64,000 nt of DNA, taken from assembly GCA_037439465.1 (NCBI GenBank), contig JBBIVX010000003.1, forward strand, positions 62,001 to 126,000, given 5' to 3'. The stretch comes from Parasulfuritortus sp037439465 (GTDB lineage Bacteria; Pseudomonadota; Gammaproteobacteria; Burkholderiales; Thiobacillaceae). Both the position numbers and the translations under genes were made by a program. Below the pieces are notes generated by a model. The model did not search any database and had not been told where the DNA came from. It saw only the letters and a program-made list of their open reading frames with translations. This document shows, piece by piece, positions 17,120 to 26,148 of the stretch; within the stretch, counting starts at the first letter, position 1; every line of letters starts with the position of its first letter.

Positions 17120-18611
17120 TGCCGGCCACGTCCCGGCCCCGGTCACGGCGGCCGCCTCTCCTGCCAGCGGGCTGCGCCGCGTCGCCATCGATCCGCTGTC
17201 CCGCGTCGAGGGGCATGGCAAGGTGACGCTGTGGCTAGACGCCGACGACCATGTCCGCCAGGCCCGCCTGCACATCGTCGAATTCCGCGGTTTCGAAAAG
17301 TTTGTCCAGGGCCGCCCCTACTGGGAAATCCCGGTGATGGTGCAACGTCTGTGCGGCATCTGCCCGGTGTCGCACCAGTTGGCCGCATGCAAGGCGATGG
17401 ACCAGATCGTCGGTGCGGCACGACTCACCCCGAGCGCGGAAAAGCTGCGCCGGCTCATGCATTACGGCCAGATACTGCAATCACATGCGCTGCATTTTTT
17501 TTACCTGTCCGCGCCCGACCTGCTGTTAGGCTTCGCGTCGGACGCGGCCCGGCGCAACCTGGCCGGCGTGCTGGCGCAATACCCCGACATCGCCCGCCGC
17601 GGCATCGAGTTGCGCCGCTATGGCCAGGAGGTGATCCGCTTGACCGCCGGCAAGCGGGTGCACGGTACCGGCGCCGTGCCGGGTGGCGTCAACAAGAACC
17701 TGACGCCGGACGAGCGCCGCTATTTGCTCGATGGCCTCGATCAAATCATCGCCTGGAGCCGCGACGCGGTGCATCTGGCGCGCCAGCTGTATGCCCAGGA
17801 CCCAGCCCTGTACCGCGAGTTTGGCCGTTTCGAGGCGCACAGCCTCAGCCTGGTGCGCGCCGATGGCGCCATGGACCTTTATCACGGCGGCCTGCGCGCC
17901 CGCGATCGTGCCGGCCATGTCCTGTTTGACCACGTCGATGCCGCCCGTTACTGGGAGCACATCGCCGAGGACGTGCAGCCCTGGTCGTACATGAAGTTCC
18001 CCTTCCTGCGCCGCCTCGGAGCGGAGGACGGCTGGTACCGGGTGGGGCCGCTCACCCGCGTCAGCCACTGCGACTTCATCCCCACCCCCCTGGCCGACGC
18101 CGAACGGCAAGAATTCCTCGCCTACGACGATGGCCGCGCCGCCGGCGCCCTGCTGGCCACTCACTGGGCGCGCATGATCGAGATGCTGCACAGCACCGAG
18201 GCCATCAAAGAGCTGCTGCACGACGACGATCTGCTCGGCGACGACCTTCTCACCACGGGCGTGCGCCAGAGCCGCGGCATCGGCGTACTGGAGGCGCCGC
18301 GCGGCACCCTGATCCACCACTATCGCGTCGCTGACGACGACCTGGTGGTGCGCGCCAACCTCATCGTCGCCACCACCCACAACAATCAGGCCATGAACAC
18401 GGCCATCCGCGCTGTGGCCGCCAAATATCTCGATGGCCGCACCCTGACCGAGGGGTTGCTCAACCACATCGAGGTCGCCATCCGCGCCTTCGATCCCTGC
18501 CTGTCCTGCGCCACGCACGCCCTCGGCAAAATGCCGCTTCAGGTACAGCTCGTGGAGGCGGGTGGGCGGCCGATCGCCTGCCTCGACCGCCACGGGCCGG
18601 AGCGGCCATGA
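17112..18611 (+). CDS. hoxH: NAD-reducing hydrogenase, large subunit HoxH
   Basis: Catalytic subunit with the NiFe(CN)2CO centre. The 499-residue precursor has both nickel motifs: RLCGICPVSHQ (Cys81, Cys84) and DPCLSCATH (Cys463, Cys466). About 30 residues follow His469, the conserved processing position; this tail is expected to be cut by the HoxW protease once nickel is inserted. The N terminus has a proline/alanine-rich leader of about 20 residues before the conserved start. None of the hyp maturation genes lies nearby, so they must be elsewhere. Confidence 0.96.
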   Translation: MTDAGHVPAPVTAAASPASGLRRVAIDPLSRVEGHGKVTLWLDADDHVRQARLHIVEFRGFEKFVQGRPYWEIPVMVQRLCGICPVSHQLAACKAMDQIVGAARLTPSAEKLRRLMHYGQILQSHALHFFYLSAPDLLLGFASDAARRNLAGVLAQYPDIARRGIELRRYGQEVIRLTAGKRVHGTGAVPGGVNKNLTPDERRYLLDGLDQIIAWSRDAVHLARQLYAQDPALYREFGRFEAHSLSLVRADGAMDLYHGGLRARDRAGHVLFDHVDAARYWEHIAEDVQPWSYMKFPFLRRLGAEDGWYRVGPLTRVSHCDFIPTPLADAERQEFLAYDDGRAAGALLATHWARMIEMLHSTEAIKELLHDDDLLGDDLLTTGVRQSRGIGVLEAPRGTLIHHYRVADDDLVVRANLIVATTHNNQAMNTAIRAVAAKYLDGRTLTEGLLNHIEVAIRAFDPCLSCATHALGKMPLQVQLVEAGGRPIACLDRHGPERP

Positions 18612-19069
18612 GCGTACCGTTACTCGTCATCGGCGTCGGCAACCCCAGCCGTGGCGACGATGCCCTGGGACCGCTGGCCATCGAACGGCTGGCGGCGCTG
18701 AATCCGCCTGGCGTCGAGCTGATAGTAGATTTTCAGTTGCAGGTGGATCATGCCCTCGACCTTCTGGGCAGGGAGGAAGTCGTCTTCGTCGATGCCAGCG
18801 TCAGTGCCAGCGCCCCCTTCGCCTTCACGGCTCTCGCCGCCGCAAAGGACCATGGCTTCAGCACGCATGCCCTGTCGCCGGCGGCGGTGCTCGCTGTCGG
18901 CGCGCGCTACTATGCCGTCACGCCCAAGGCCAGACAAATGGCCATACGCGGTTACCGCTTCGCCTTGGGTGAGGGTCTGAGCGCGGCCGCGGCGGCCAAT
19001 CTGGAAGCGGCTGTGGCCCGTCTGGCCGACTATCTGCGGCGCAAGCCCCCGGCAGGGGCGGCAGGCTAG
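18608..19069 (+). CDS. hoxW: Hydrogenase maturation endopeptidase HoxW
   Basis: Protease that removes the C-terminal tail of HoxH after nickel insertion. The product has 153 residues and belongs to the HybD/HycI family: GVGNPSRGDD at the N terminus, with likely nickel-sensing residues Asp17 or Asp18, Asp62 (in VFVDAS) and His87 (in STHALSP). Its ATG overlaps the hoxH stop. It is the last hox gene and converges on argA; the two stop codons share the palindrome CTAG at 19066-19069. Confidence 0.92.
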   Translation: MSVPLLVIGVGNPSRGDDALGPLAIERLAALNPPGVELIVDFQLQVDHALDLLGREEVVFVDASVSASAPFAFTALAAAKDHGFSTHALSPAAVLAVGARYYAVTPKARQMAIRGYRFALGEGLSAAAAANLEAAVARLADYLRRKPPAGAAG

Positions 19070-20403
19070 GAACCCGTCAGTTCCTTGATGAACACCTTGG
19101 ATCGCCGCTGCCAGTTGTACATCTCCTTGCGCGGGCCGGGCAGATCATCGGGCGTGGCGGCGACGAAGCCGTGCTCGATGAACCAGTGGGCGGTGCGCGT
19201 CGTCAGCACGAACAGCCGCTTCATCCCCTGCTGCCGGGCGGCGTCCTCGATGGCCGTGAGCAGCGCCTCACCCCGTCCGCCACCGCGGAAATCGGGGTGA
19301 ACGGCAAGACACGCCATCTCCCCGGCCTTGGCCTCGGCAAAAGGATAGAGCGCAACACAGCCGATGATCCGGCCATCCAGTTCGGCAACGAGAAAGCGGT
19401 CTATTTCCTGCTCCAGCAACTCGCGCGGCCGATGCACCAAAACGCCCTCCTGCTCCAGCGGTTCAATCAATTGCAGGATGGCGCCGACGTCATCGATACC
19501 GGCATTGCGCAGCGACTCGACCGACTGGCGGGACACCATGGTGCCGACGCCTTCATGGGTGAACAATTCCATCAACAAGGCGCCATCGACGTCGGCGCTG
19601 ATCAGATGCGCGCGCAGCACACCGTTCCGACAAGCCTTGGCGGCGTTGGGCAGATAAAGCTTCATGTCGCCATCCGGCAGGTCCTTGACCAGTTTCTGCG
19701 CCTGACTGGCGGTCAGCCGGCTGATCGGCCGGCCTTCGGCATCCACGGTATCGCCATAGTCCAGGATGAAGATCAGCTTGTCGGCACGCAAGGCAATGGC
19801 CGCGCTGGTGGCGACGTCCTCCAGGGTGAGGTTGAACACCTCGCCGGTAGGGGAATAGCCAATAGGTGAAAGCAACACGATGTCGCCGGCGTCCAGCCGA
19901 TGCCGGATTGCGCCGGCGGCCACCTTGCGCACCTCACCGGTGAACTGCAAATCGACGCCGTCCACCACGCCGGCCGGCTGGGCGGTGACGTAATTACCCG
20001 AGGCGACACGAATCTCCGCCCCGGCCATCGGGGTGTTGGGCAGGCCGATGGAGAGCATGCTCTCGATGTCCACCCGCACCGAACCGACCGCATCCTTGAC
20101 ATGCTCCAGGGTATCGGCATCGGTCACCCGACGGCCCTGTACATATTGCGCCTCGCCGCCTCCGGCGTTCAGCCGCTCCTCTACCTGCGGCCGGACGCCA
20201 TGCACCAGCACCAAGCGCACGCCCAAGGCATTGAGCAGATTGACATCGTGAACCAGGTCGACGAAGTCTTCACGCAGCATGGCGTCGCCGCCGAAGGCGA
20301 TGACGAAGGTCTTGCCGCGGAAGGCGTGGATGTACGGCGCGGCGGCGCGGAACCAGTCCACGAAACCGGACATCTCGACATCGGCAGGCTTGGCAGGGGT
20401 CAT
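19066..20403 (-). CDS. argA: Amino-acid N-acetyltransferase (N-acetylglutamate synthase)
   Basis: First step of arginine synthesis: acetyl-CoA plus glutamate to N-acetylglutamate. The 445-residue product has the classical two-domain plan, an amino-acid-kinase-like N-terminal domain (about 1-290; arginine-binding regulatory part) and a GNAT acetyltransferase domain (about 295-440) with acetyl-CoA motif VHPDFRGGGRGEALL. The ALGVRLVLVHGVRPQVEERL stretch is typical of ArgA. No intrinsic terminator is seen between it and hoxW. It lies downstream of rsmE on the same strand with a 165-base spacer. Confidence 0.94.
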   Translation of the reverse strand: MTPAKPADVEMSGFVDWFRAAAPYIHAFRGKTFVIAFGGDAMLREDFVDLVHDVNLLNALGVRLVLVHGVRPQVEERLNAGGGEAQYVQGRRVTDADTLEHVKDAVGSVRVDIESMLSIGLPNTPMAGAEIRVASGNYVTAQPAGVVDGVDLQFTGEVRKVAAGAIRHRLDAGDIVLLSPIGYSPTGEVFNLTLEDVATSAAIALRADKLIFILDYGDTVDAEGRPISRLTASQAQKLVKDLPDGDMKLYLPNAAKACRNGVLRAHLISADVDGALLMELFTHEGVGTMVSRQSVESLRNAGIDDVGAILQLIEPLEQEGVLVHRPRELLEQEIDRFLVAELDGRIIGCVALYPFAEAKAGEMACLAVHPDFRGGGRGEALLTAIEDAARQQGMKRLFVLTTRTAHWFIEHGFVAATPDDLPGPRKEMYNWQRRSKVFIKELTGS

Positions 20404-20568
20404 GGGCTACCTATTTCCGTGGTACCGGACGCATTATGACGAAACTGGGGCCGTATCCGCGAAATAAAACGGGGGGAACCGCGATCATACCGGGAAGCCG
20501 CCCCACTCCAGCCACAGCCAGGGGCATCAAAGGCGGATTCCAGGGCGCAACGTTCACTCTTGTCCATT

Positions 20569-21300
20569 TTACAAATCTCCCCAAAGCCCCTGCATTATGG
20601 CGATGGCGGCGACGGCGGCGGTCTCGGTGCGCAATAGGCGCGGCCCCAACGACAGCCGGGTAAAGCCGGCCCGGAGGGCGGCGTCCCGTTCGTAGTCGTC
20701 AACACCGCCTTCCGGCCCGGCCAGCAGGACCGCGGCTCCAGCCGGAGCCGCCAGAGCGCGCAGCGTCAAGGTCGCCTCCGGATCCAGCAGGAACAGTTGG
20801 CCGGCCAGATGCGGCACGGTGGCGAGCCACTCGTGGAAATCCAGGATGCCGCCGACCGGCGGCACATGGTTGCGGCCACACTGCTCGCAGGCTGAAATGG
20901 CCACGCCCTGCCAGTGCTGCCGCCGCCTGCCACGCTTGTCTCCTTCCAGACGGACGATGGTGCGCCTCATCAACACCGGCTGGATCGCCGCCACCCCCAG
21001 CTCCACCGCCTTTTGCAGGGTGTAGTCCATGCGTTCGCCGCTCGATATGCCCTGCACCAGGGTGATGTCGAGCGGCGATTCGCGTTCGGGCGAGCAGACG
21101 CTTTTGAGCAACACTTCGGCGCCCTTGCCGCTTTTGCACAACTGGCCGAGGCATTCCGAGCCGTCACCGTTGAACAGAATGACGTCGTCGCCGTCGCGCA
21201 GACGCAAAACGCCCACGGCATGACGCGCGACCCCGTCAGGCAGGGCGATCCGGTGGCCGGGCGGCAAGGGCATGGCACAGTAGAAGCGAGGGATGGGCAT
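20569..21300 (-). CDS. rsmE: 16S rRNA (uracil-1498-N3)-methyltransferase
   Basis: Methylates U1498 of 16S rRNA. The product has 243 residues: a PUA-like N-terminal domain and a SPOUT domain with the trefoil-knot motifs LLAGPEGGVDDYERD and LSLGPRLLRTETAAVAAI. The GISSGERMDYTLQKAVELGV segment is also diagnostic. It is divergent from the thioredoxin-like gene with 63 bases between the starts. Confidence 0.94.
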   Translation of the reverse strand: MPIPRFYCAMPLPPGHRIALPDGVARHAVGVLRLRDGDDVILFNGDGSECLGQLCKSGKGAEVLLKSVCSPERESPLDITLVQGISSGERMDYTLQKAVELGVAAIQPVLMRRTIVRLEGDKRGRRRQHWQGVAISACEQCGRNHVPPVGGILDFHEWLATVPHLAGQLFLLDPEATLTLRALAAPAGAAVLLAGPEGGVDDYERDAALRAGFTRLSLGPRLLRTETAAVAAIAIMQGLWGDL

Positions 21301-21363
21301 GGCTTAAGGGAGGCTCAACGGTCGATGGTATTATCGGTCGAGAAACATTCTCGGAGTTAGCAC

Positions 21364-21921
21364 ATGGTACGCATGGAAACCCCCGTTTGCGACTTTGGCT
21401 GGCAAGCGCCGGATTTCGACCTGCCCGGTGTCGACGGCCGCCGTTATTCGCTGCGGGACGTGGCCGGGCCGCGCGGCCTGCTCGTCATGTTCATCTGCAA
21501 TCACTGCCCTTACGTCAAGGCCGTCATCCATCGTATCGTGCGCGACGTCAACGACCTCCGGCCGCTGGGCGTCGGCGCCATCGCCATCATGTCGAACGAC
21601 CCCGCCGACTACCCCGAGGACAGCTTCGAGAACATGAAGCGGACGGCGGCGGAACTCGGGTTCCCAATGCCTTATGTGCTCGACGCGAGGCAGGCAGTCG
21701 CCAAGGCTTATGGCGCCGTGTGCACCCCTGACTTCTTCGGCTTCAACGACACGCTGCAACTGCAATACCGGGGGCGCCTCGACGAATCGCGCAAAGAGAC
21801 CGCGCCCGAGGGCGTGCGTCGTGACCTGTTCGAGGCCATGACACAGATCGCCAAGAGCGGCCGTGGCCCGGCCGGGCAGATACCCAGCATGGGGTGTTCG
21901 ATCAAGTGGCGGGGGGAGTGA
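21364..21921 (+). CDS. Thioredoxin-family (AhpC/TSA-like) protein
   Basis: A 185-residue cytosolic protein with a thioredoxin fold. The redox motif is CNHCP followed by YVKA; it replaces the usual CGPC and is typical of a family of thioredoxin-like proteins with unknown substrate. There is no signal peptide. A GGAG ribosome site lies eight bases before the ATG. Its stop overlaps the next gene in GTGA, so the two are coupled, although no functional link is known. It may be a peroxiredoxin-like or thiol-disulfide enzyme. Confidence 0.85.
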   Translation: MVRMETPVCDFGWQAPDFDLPGVDGRRYSLRDVAGPRGLLVMFICNHCPYVKAVIHRIVRDVNDLRPLGVGAIAIMSNDPADYPEDSFENMKRTAAELGFPMPYVLDARQAVAKAYGAVCTPDFFGFNDTLQLQYRGRLDESRKETAPEGVRRDLFEAMTQIAKSGRGPAGQIPSMGCSIKWRGE

Positions 21922-22709
21922 GCACGCGGCTCGATCAGGTCATCACCGCCGTCCGCGAGGTTTGCCTGGCCGAGGTCATGCCCCGCTACCTGAAGGTGGC
22001 GCATAGCCGCAAGGTCGATGGCAGCCTGTTCACCGAGGCCGACCTGGCCGCTCAGCAAGCCATGGTGACACGGCTCCAGGCCATCGCGCCCTATCCGGTG
22101 TTGGGCGAGGAGATGACCGACGCCGCCCACCAGCGGCTGTGGTCAGCCGGCAGCGACGGTCTCTGGTGCATCGACCCCATCGACGGCACCACCAATTTCG
22201 TCTGCGGCCTGCCGTTCTTCGCCATGTCCGTTGCCCTGCTCAAACAGGGCAGGCCAGTTCTTGGCGTGGTCTATGACCCTCAGGCCGACGAATGTTTTCA
22301 TGCCGAGGCCGGTGGCGGCGCCTTTCTGGACGCCGCCCCGCTGCCACTGAACACGCCGCCGGCACGGCTCGAACGCTGCATCGCCGGGGTCGATTTCAAG
22401 CGCATCCCGCGCCCCCTGGCTGGCCGCCTGGCGGTCGAGCATCCCTACAGTTCGCAACGCAACCTGGGGGCCAGCACCCTCGATTGGTGCTACCTCGCCG
22501 CCGGCCGCTTTCATGTCTACCTGCATGGCGGCCAGAAACTATGGGACTATGCCGCCGGCGCATTGATTCTGACCGAGGCCGGCGGCCGCGTGGGCGGTCT
22601 CCAGCAGGAAGATTTCTGGCTGGGTGCGCCCTGGAACCGCTCCGCCGTCTGCGCCCTGACCCCGGCACTGTACGCGCAATGGCGCGCCTGGCTGGCGCAG
22701 GGCGGGTGA
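21918..22709 (+). CDS. Inositol-monophosphatase-family phosphatase
   Basis: A 263-residue Mg-dependent phosphatase of the FIG/IMPase fold. The metal-site motifs are complete: GEEM near residue 60, DPIDGTTNF near 85 and WDYAAG near 210. The substrate could be inositol phosphate, histidinol phosphate or 3'-phosphoadenosine-5'-phosphate; the sequence does not decide. The start is uncertain: GTG at 21918 overlaps the preceding stop, but GTG at 21906 or 21894 in the same frame is possible. Confidence 0.85.
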   Translation: MSTRLDQVITAVREVCLAEVMPRYLKVAHSRKVDGSLFTEADLAAQQAMVTRLQAIAPYPVLGEEMTDAAHQRLWSAGSDGLWCIDPIDGTTNFVCGLPFFAMSVALLKQGRPVLGVVYDPQADECFHAEAGGGAFLDAAPLPLNTPPARLERCIAGVDFKRIPRPLAGRLAVEHPYSSQRNLGASTLDWCYLAAGRFHVYLHGGQKLWDYAAGALILTEAGGRVGGLQQEDFWLGAPWNRSAVCALTPALYAQWRAWLAQGG

Positions 22710-22860
22710 CCCGCGGGTAGCAAAAAGCGGGGCAATAAACAAGACAATGCAATTTATAAAAACATTTTAATTTTTTGACCGGAAAGACGCGAACCCACGA
22801 CAATCAAGGCAATCGGCCGGATTCCCCCGACCGGCGCGGCTTTGGAGCGGGCGACCCGTC

Positions 22861-22889
22861 TTGCCCTGACTTACCCCCTACGACATAAT
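22861..22889 (+). promoter_or_regulatory. Candidate promoter of tkt
   Basis: TTGCCC (22861-22866) and CATAAT (22884-22889) are spaced by 17 bases, matching sigma-70 at four and five of six positions. It lies about 60 bases before the tkt ATG, which has AAGGA upstream. The preceding spacer from 22710 contains an A/T-rich stretch (about 22735-22785) that stands out against the GC-rich background and may be a regulator site; no CbbR gene is next to it. Confidence 0.55.
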
Positions 22890-22947
22890 CGCCGGGCACG
22901 CGGCAGCTTATGCGCCGACATTTTTCTCTATTCAAGGATACAACGAC

Positions 22948-24936
22948 ATGGCAACCCGTACCGACCTTGCAAATGCCATCCGCGCCTTGGCCATGGATGC
23001 AGTAGAAAAGGCCAAGTCCGGTCACCCCGGCGCCCCCATGGGCATGGCGGAGATCGCCGAGGTAGTGTGGAACCACCATCTGCGGCACAACCCGGCCAAC
23101 CCCAAGTGGGCGGATCGCGACCGCTTCGTGCTGTCCAACGGCCACGGCTCCATGTTGATCTATTCCCTGCTGCATCTGACCGGTTACGACCTCAGCATCG
23201 GCGACATCAAGAATTTCCGTCAGTTGCACTCCAAGACCCCAGGCCACCCGGAATACGGCTACACCGCGGGCGTCGAGACCACAACCGGGCCGCTCGGCCA
23301 GGGCATCACCAACGCCGTCGGCATGGCGCTTGCGGAAAAACTGCTGGCGCACGAATTCAACAAGCCCGGCCACGACATCGTCAACCACCACACCTATGTC
23401 TTCATGGGCGATGGCTGCATGATGGAAGGTATCTCGCACGAGGCCTGCGCCTTGGCCGGCACCTGGAACCTGGGTAAGCTGATCGCCTTCTGGGACGACA
23501 ACGGCATTTCCATCGACGGCCACACCGACGGCTGGTTCACCGACGACACCCCGAAGCGTTTCGAGGCCTATGGCTGGCACGTCATCCGCAACGTCGATGG
23601 CCATAACTTCGAGGCCCTGGAGGCCGCCGTGCAGGAGGCCAAGAAACACACCGACAAGCCCACCCTGATCCAGTGCAAGACCATCATCGGCAAGGGCGCC
23701 CCCAACAAGCAGGGCGGCCATGACTGCCATGGCGCCCCATTGGGCGACAAGGAGATCGCCGCCGCCCGCGAGACCATCGGCTGGCCGCATGCCCCGTTCG
23801 AGATCCCGGCCGACGTCTACGCCGGCTGGAACGCCAGGACCAAGGGCGAAGGTCTGGAAAAACTGTGGAACAACAAGTTCGCCGAATACGCCAAGGCCTT
23901 CCCCCTTGAAGCCGCTGAATTCAAACGCCGCATGGCCGGCGACCTGCCTGCCGACTGGACCGACCGTGTCGCCAAGGCCCTGGCCACCACCCTGGAGAAG
24001 GCCGAGACCGTAGCCAGCCGCAAGGCCTCCGCCCTGGCCATCGAGCGCCTGGTGGCCACGCTGCCCGAGCGGGTCGGAGGTTCCGCCGACCTGACCGGTT
24101 CCAACCTGACCAACTGGCCGGGCTGCCACCCGCTGCACCGCAATCCGTATGGCAACTACATCTCCTACGGCGTGCGCGAATTCGGCATGAGCCACATCAT
24201 GAACGGCATGGCCCTGCACGGTGGCCTGTTCCCGTTCGGCGGCACCTTCCTGATGTTCTCGGAATACGCCCGCAACGCCCTCCGGATGGCCGCGTTGATG
24301 AAGCAGCGCGTGGTCTGGGTGTTCACCCACGACTCCATCGGTTTGGGTGAGGACGGTCCCACGCACCAACCGGTGGAGCAGACGGCTACGCTGCGCATGA
24401 TCCCCAACATGACCGTCTGGCGTCCCTGCGACAGCACCGAGACGCTTATCGCCTGGGCGGCCAGTGTCGAAAAGAAAGACGGTCCCAGCAGCCTCGTCCT
24501 GTCCCGCCAGAACCTGCCATTCAGCAAGCGCAGCGACGCGCAGATCGCCGCCATTCGCAAGGGCGGCTATATCCTGTCCGACAGCGAGGGCAAGGCCAAG
24601 GTGGTGCTGATCGCCACAGGCTCCGAGGTCGAACTGGCCATGAAGGCACAGGAAGCCCTCAAGTCCGAAGGCATCGCCGCCCGTGTCGTCTCCATGCCCT
24701 CCACCAACGTATTCGACCAACAGGACCAGGCCTACAAGGACAGCGTATTGCTGCCCACCGTGCACAAGGTCGCCATCGAGGCCGGCGTGACCGACGGCTG
24801 GTGGAAGTATGTCGGGCTGCGCGGCGCCGTGATCGGCCTGGATCGCTTCGGCGAGTCGGCCCCGGCGCCTCTGCTGTTCAAGGAATTCGGCTTCACGGTC
24901 GAAAACGTGGTGAACACCGTCAAGGGTATTCTTTAA
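22948..24936 (+). CDS. tkt: Transketolase
   Basis: Thiamine-diphosphate enzyme of the Calvin cycle and pentose phosphate pathway that moves two-carbon units between sugar phosphates. The product has 662 residues, standard size. Markers include AKSGHPGAPMGMAEIAEVVW at the N terminus, the TPP/Mg motif GDGCMMEGISHEA near residue 156, and the transketolase signature around HDSIGLGEDGPTHQP near 467. It opens the cluster tkt-gap-pgk-pyk-fba, which supplies carbon-fixation and central carbon enzymes. Confidence 0.97.
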   Translation: MATRTDLANAIRALAMDAVEKAKSGHPGAPMGMAEIAEVVWNHHLRHNPANPKWADRDRFVLSNGHGSMLIYSLLHLTGYDLSIGDIKNFRQLHSKTPGHPEYGYTAGVETTTGPLGQGITNAVGMALAEKLLAHEFNKPGHDIVNHHTYVFMGDGCMMEGISHEACALAGTWNLGKLIAFWDDNGISIDGHTDGWFTDDTPKRFEAYGWHVIRNVDGHNFEALEAAVQEAKKHTDKPTLIQCKTIIGKGAPNKQGGHDCHGAPLGDKEIAAARETIGWPHAPFEIPADVYAGWNARTKGEGLEKLWNNKFAEYAKAFPLEAAEFKRRMAGDLPADWTDRVAKALATTLEKAETVASRKASALAIERLVATLPERVGGSADLTGSNLTNWPGCHPLHRNPYGNYISYGVREFGMSHIMNGMALHGGLFPFGGTFLMFSEYARNALRMAALMKQRVVWVFTHDSIGLGEDGPTHQPVEQTATLRMIPNMTVWRPCDSTETLIAWAASVEKKDGPSSLVLSRQNLPFSKRSDAQIAAIRKGGYILSDSEGKAKVVLIATGSEVELAMKAQEALKSEGIAARVVSMPSTNVFDQQDQAYKDSVLLPTVHKVAIEAGVTDGWWKYVGLRGAVIGLDRFGESAPAPLLFKEFGFTVENVVNTVKGIL

Positions 24937-24946
24937 TCATCTGCCG

Positions 24947-24990
24947 ATAGGGCGGCCTGCGGTCGCCGTGGCGGGCATGGCCCGCCCTAT
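24947..24990 (+). repeat. Long hairpin in the tkt-gap spacer
   Basis: ATAGGGCGGCC (24947-24957) pairs with GGCCCGCCCTAT (24979-24990) with one bulged base, and an inner GCGGGC/GCCCGC stem lies within. No T-run follows, so it does not look like a terminator. It could stabilise the mRNA or limit read-through between tkt and gap. Confidence 0.7.
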
Positions 24991-25021
24991 GGCTACAGAG
25001 TTTATACAAAAGGAGCTGAAC

Positions 25022-26020
25022 ATGACTATCAAAGTCGGCATCAACGGTTTCGGACGTATCGGCCGCATGGCCTTCCGCGCCATTGCCAAGGATTTCCCCG
25101 GCATCGAAGTGGTCGCCATCAATGACCTGCTCGATCCCGACTATCTGGCCTACATGCTGAAGTACGACTCGGTGCATGGTCGTTTCAACGGCGACATCAA
25201 GGTCGAGGGCAGCAACATGGTGGTCAATGGCAAGAAGATCCGTCTGACCGCCGAGAAGGATCCGGCCAACCTGAAGTGGAAAGAGGTCGGCGCCACCGTC
25301 GTCATCGACTGTACCGGTTTCTTCCTGACCACCGAGTCCTGCCAGGCGCACCTCGCCGCCGGCGCCAAGAAGGTCGTGCAATCGGCCCCGGCCAAGGATG
25401 ACACCCCGATGTTCGTGTATGGCGTCAACCACACCAGTTACGCCGGCCAGGCCATCGTTTCGGCCGCGTCCTGCACCACCAACTGCCTGGCGCCCGTCGC
25501 CAAGGTGCTGAACGACAACTGGGGCATCAAGCGTGGCCTGATGACCACCGTGCATGCCGCCACCGCGACCCAGAAGACCGTCGATGGCCCGTCCAAGAAG
25601 GACTGGCGCGGCGGCCGCGGCATCCTGGAAAACATCATCCCGTCCTCGACCGGCGCCGCCAAGGCCGTCGGCAAAGTGCTGCCCGAGCTGAACAAGAAGC
25701 TCACCGGCATGGCTTTCCGGGTACCGACTTCCGACGTTTCCGTGGTCGACCTGACCGTCGAGTTGAACAAGGCCGCCAACTATGAAGACATCTGCAAGGC
25801 CATGAAGGCCGCCGCGGAGGGCGCCCTCAAGGGCGTGCTCGGCTATACCGATGAGAAAGTGGTCTCCACCGACTTCCGCGGTAACAGCGCGCCCTCGACC
25901 TTCGACGCCGAAGCCGGTATCGCCCTCGACCCGACCTTCGTCAAGGTCGTCGCCTGGTACGACAACGAGTATGGCTACACCTGCAACATGCTGCGCCTGG
26001 TGCAGCACGTGGCCAAGTAA
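25022..26020 (+). CDS. gap: Glyceraldehyde-3-phosphate dehydrogenase, type I
   Basis: Converts glyceraldehyde-3-phosphate and 1,3-bisphosphoglycerate into each other in glycolysis or the Calvin cycle. The product has 332 residues. NAD-binding GINGFGRIGR is at the start, catalytic Cys is in SAASCTTNCLAP (about 150), and WYDNEYGY is near the C terminus. The acidic residue in VVAINDL suggests NAD preference. The ATG at 25022 has a strong AAGGAG site; an upstream in-frame ATG at 24968 lies inside the hairpin and is not preferred. Confidence 0.97.
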   Translation: MTIKVGINGFGRIGRMAFRAIAKDFPGIEVVAINDLLDPDYLAYMLKYDSVHGRFNGDIKVEGSNMVVNGKKIRLTAEKDPANLKWKEVGATVVIDCTGFFLTTESCQAHLAAGAKKVVQSAPAKDDTPMFVYGVNHTSYAGQAIVSAASCTTNCLAPVAKVLNDNWGIKRGLMTTVHAATATQKTVDGPSKKDWRGGRGILENIIPSSTGAAKAVGKVLPELNKKLTGMAFRVPTSDVSVVDLTVELNKAANYEDICKAMKAAAEGALKGVLGYTDEKVVSTDFRGNSAPSTFDAEAGIALDPTFVKVVAWYDNEYGYTCNMLRLVQHVAK

Positions 26021-26028
26021 TTCAGCTT

Positions 26029-26077
26029 CAAGGTACAAGGAACAAGGGTCGAGATTTTCCTTGCTGCTTGTACCTTG
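26029..26077 (+). repeat. Hairpin element in the gap-pgk spacer (first)
   Basis: A perfect 11-bp inverted repeat, CAAGGTACAAG (26029-26039) and CTTGTACCTTG (26067-26077), with further partial pairing inside. The A/C/G composition (AAGGTACAAGGAACAAGG type) is unlike the surrounding genes and resembles dispersed intergenic repeats. Confidence 0.75.
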
Positions 26078-26094
26078 TTCCTCACCAGTGAGCC

Positions 26095-26122
26095 GTAAGG
26101 CATAAGCCCCCTTATCCCTTAC
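26095..26122 (+). repeat. Hairpin element in the gap-pgk spacer (second)
   Basis: GTAAGGCATAAG (26095-26106) pairs with CTTATCCCTTAC (26111-26122), 11 of 12 positions, with a four-base C loop. It directly follows the first hairpin and ends 26 bases before the pgk start, just upstream of the AAGGAG ribosome site. Confidence 0.65.
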
Positions 26123-26148
26123 CGCTTAACAATCCAAGGAGTAACGCA

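Noticed and set aside
13669..20560. Intact integrative element at tRNA-Glu
   Set aside because: No integrase and no second copy of the tRNA-Glu 3' end were found near hox or argA.
22804..24765. A 653-codon open frame antisense to tkt
   Set aside because: It mirrors tkt codons, has Gly/His/Gln-rich composition typical of antisense frames in GC-rich DNA, and shows no domain or ribosome site.
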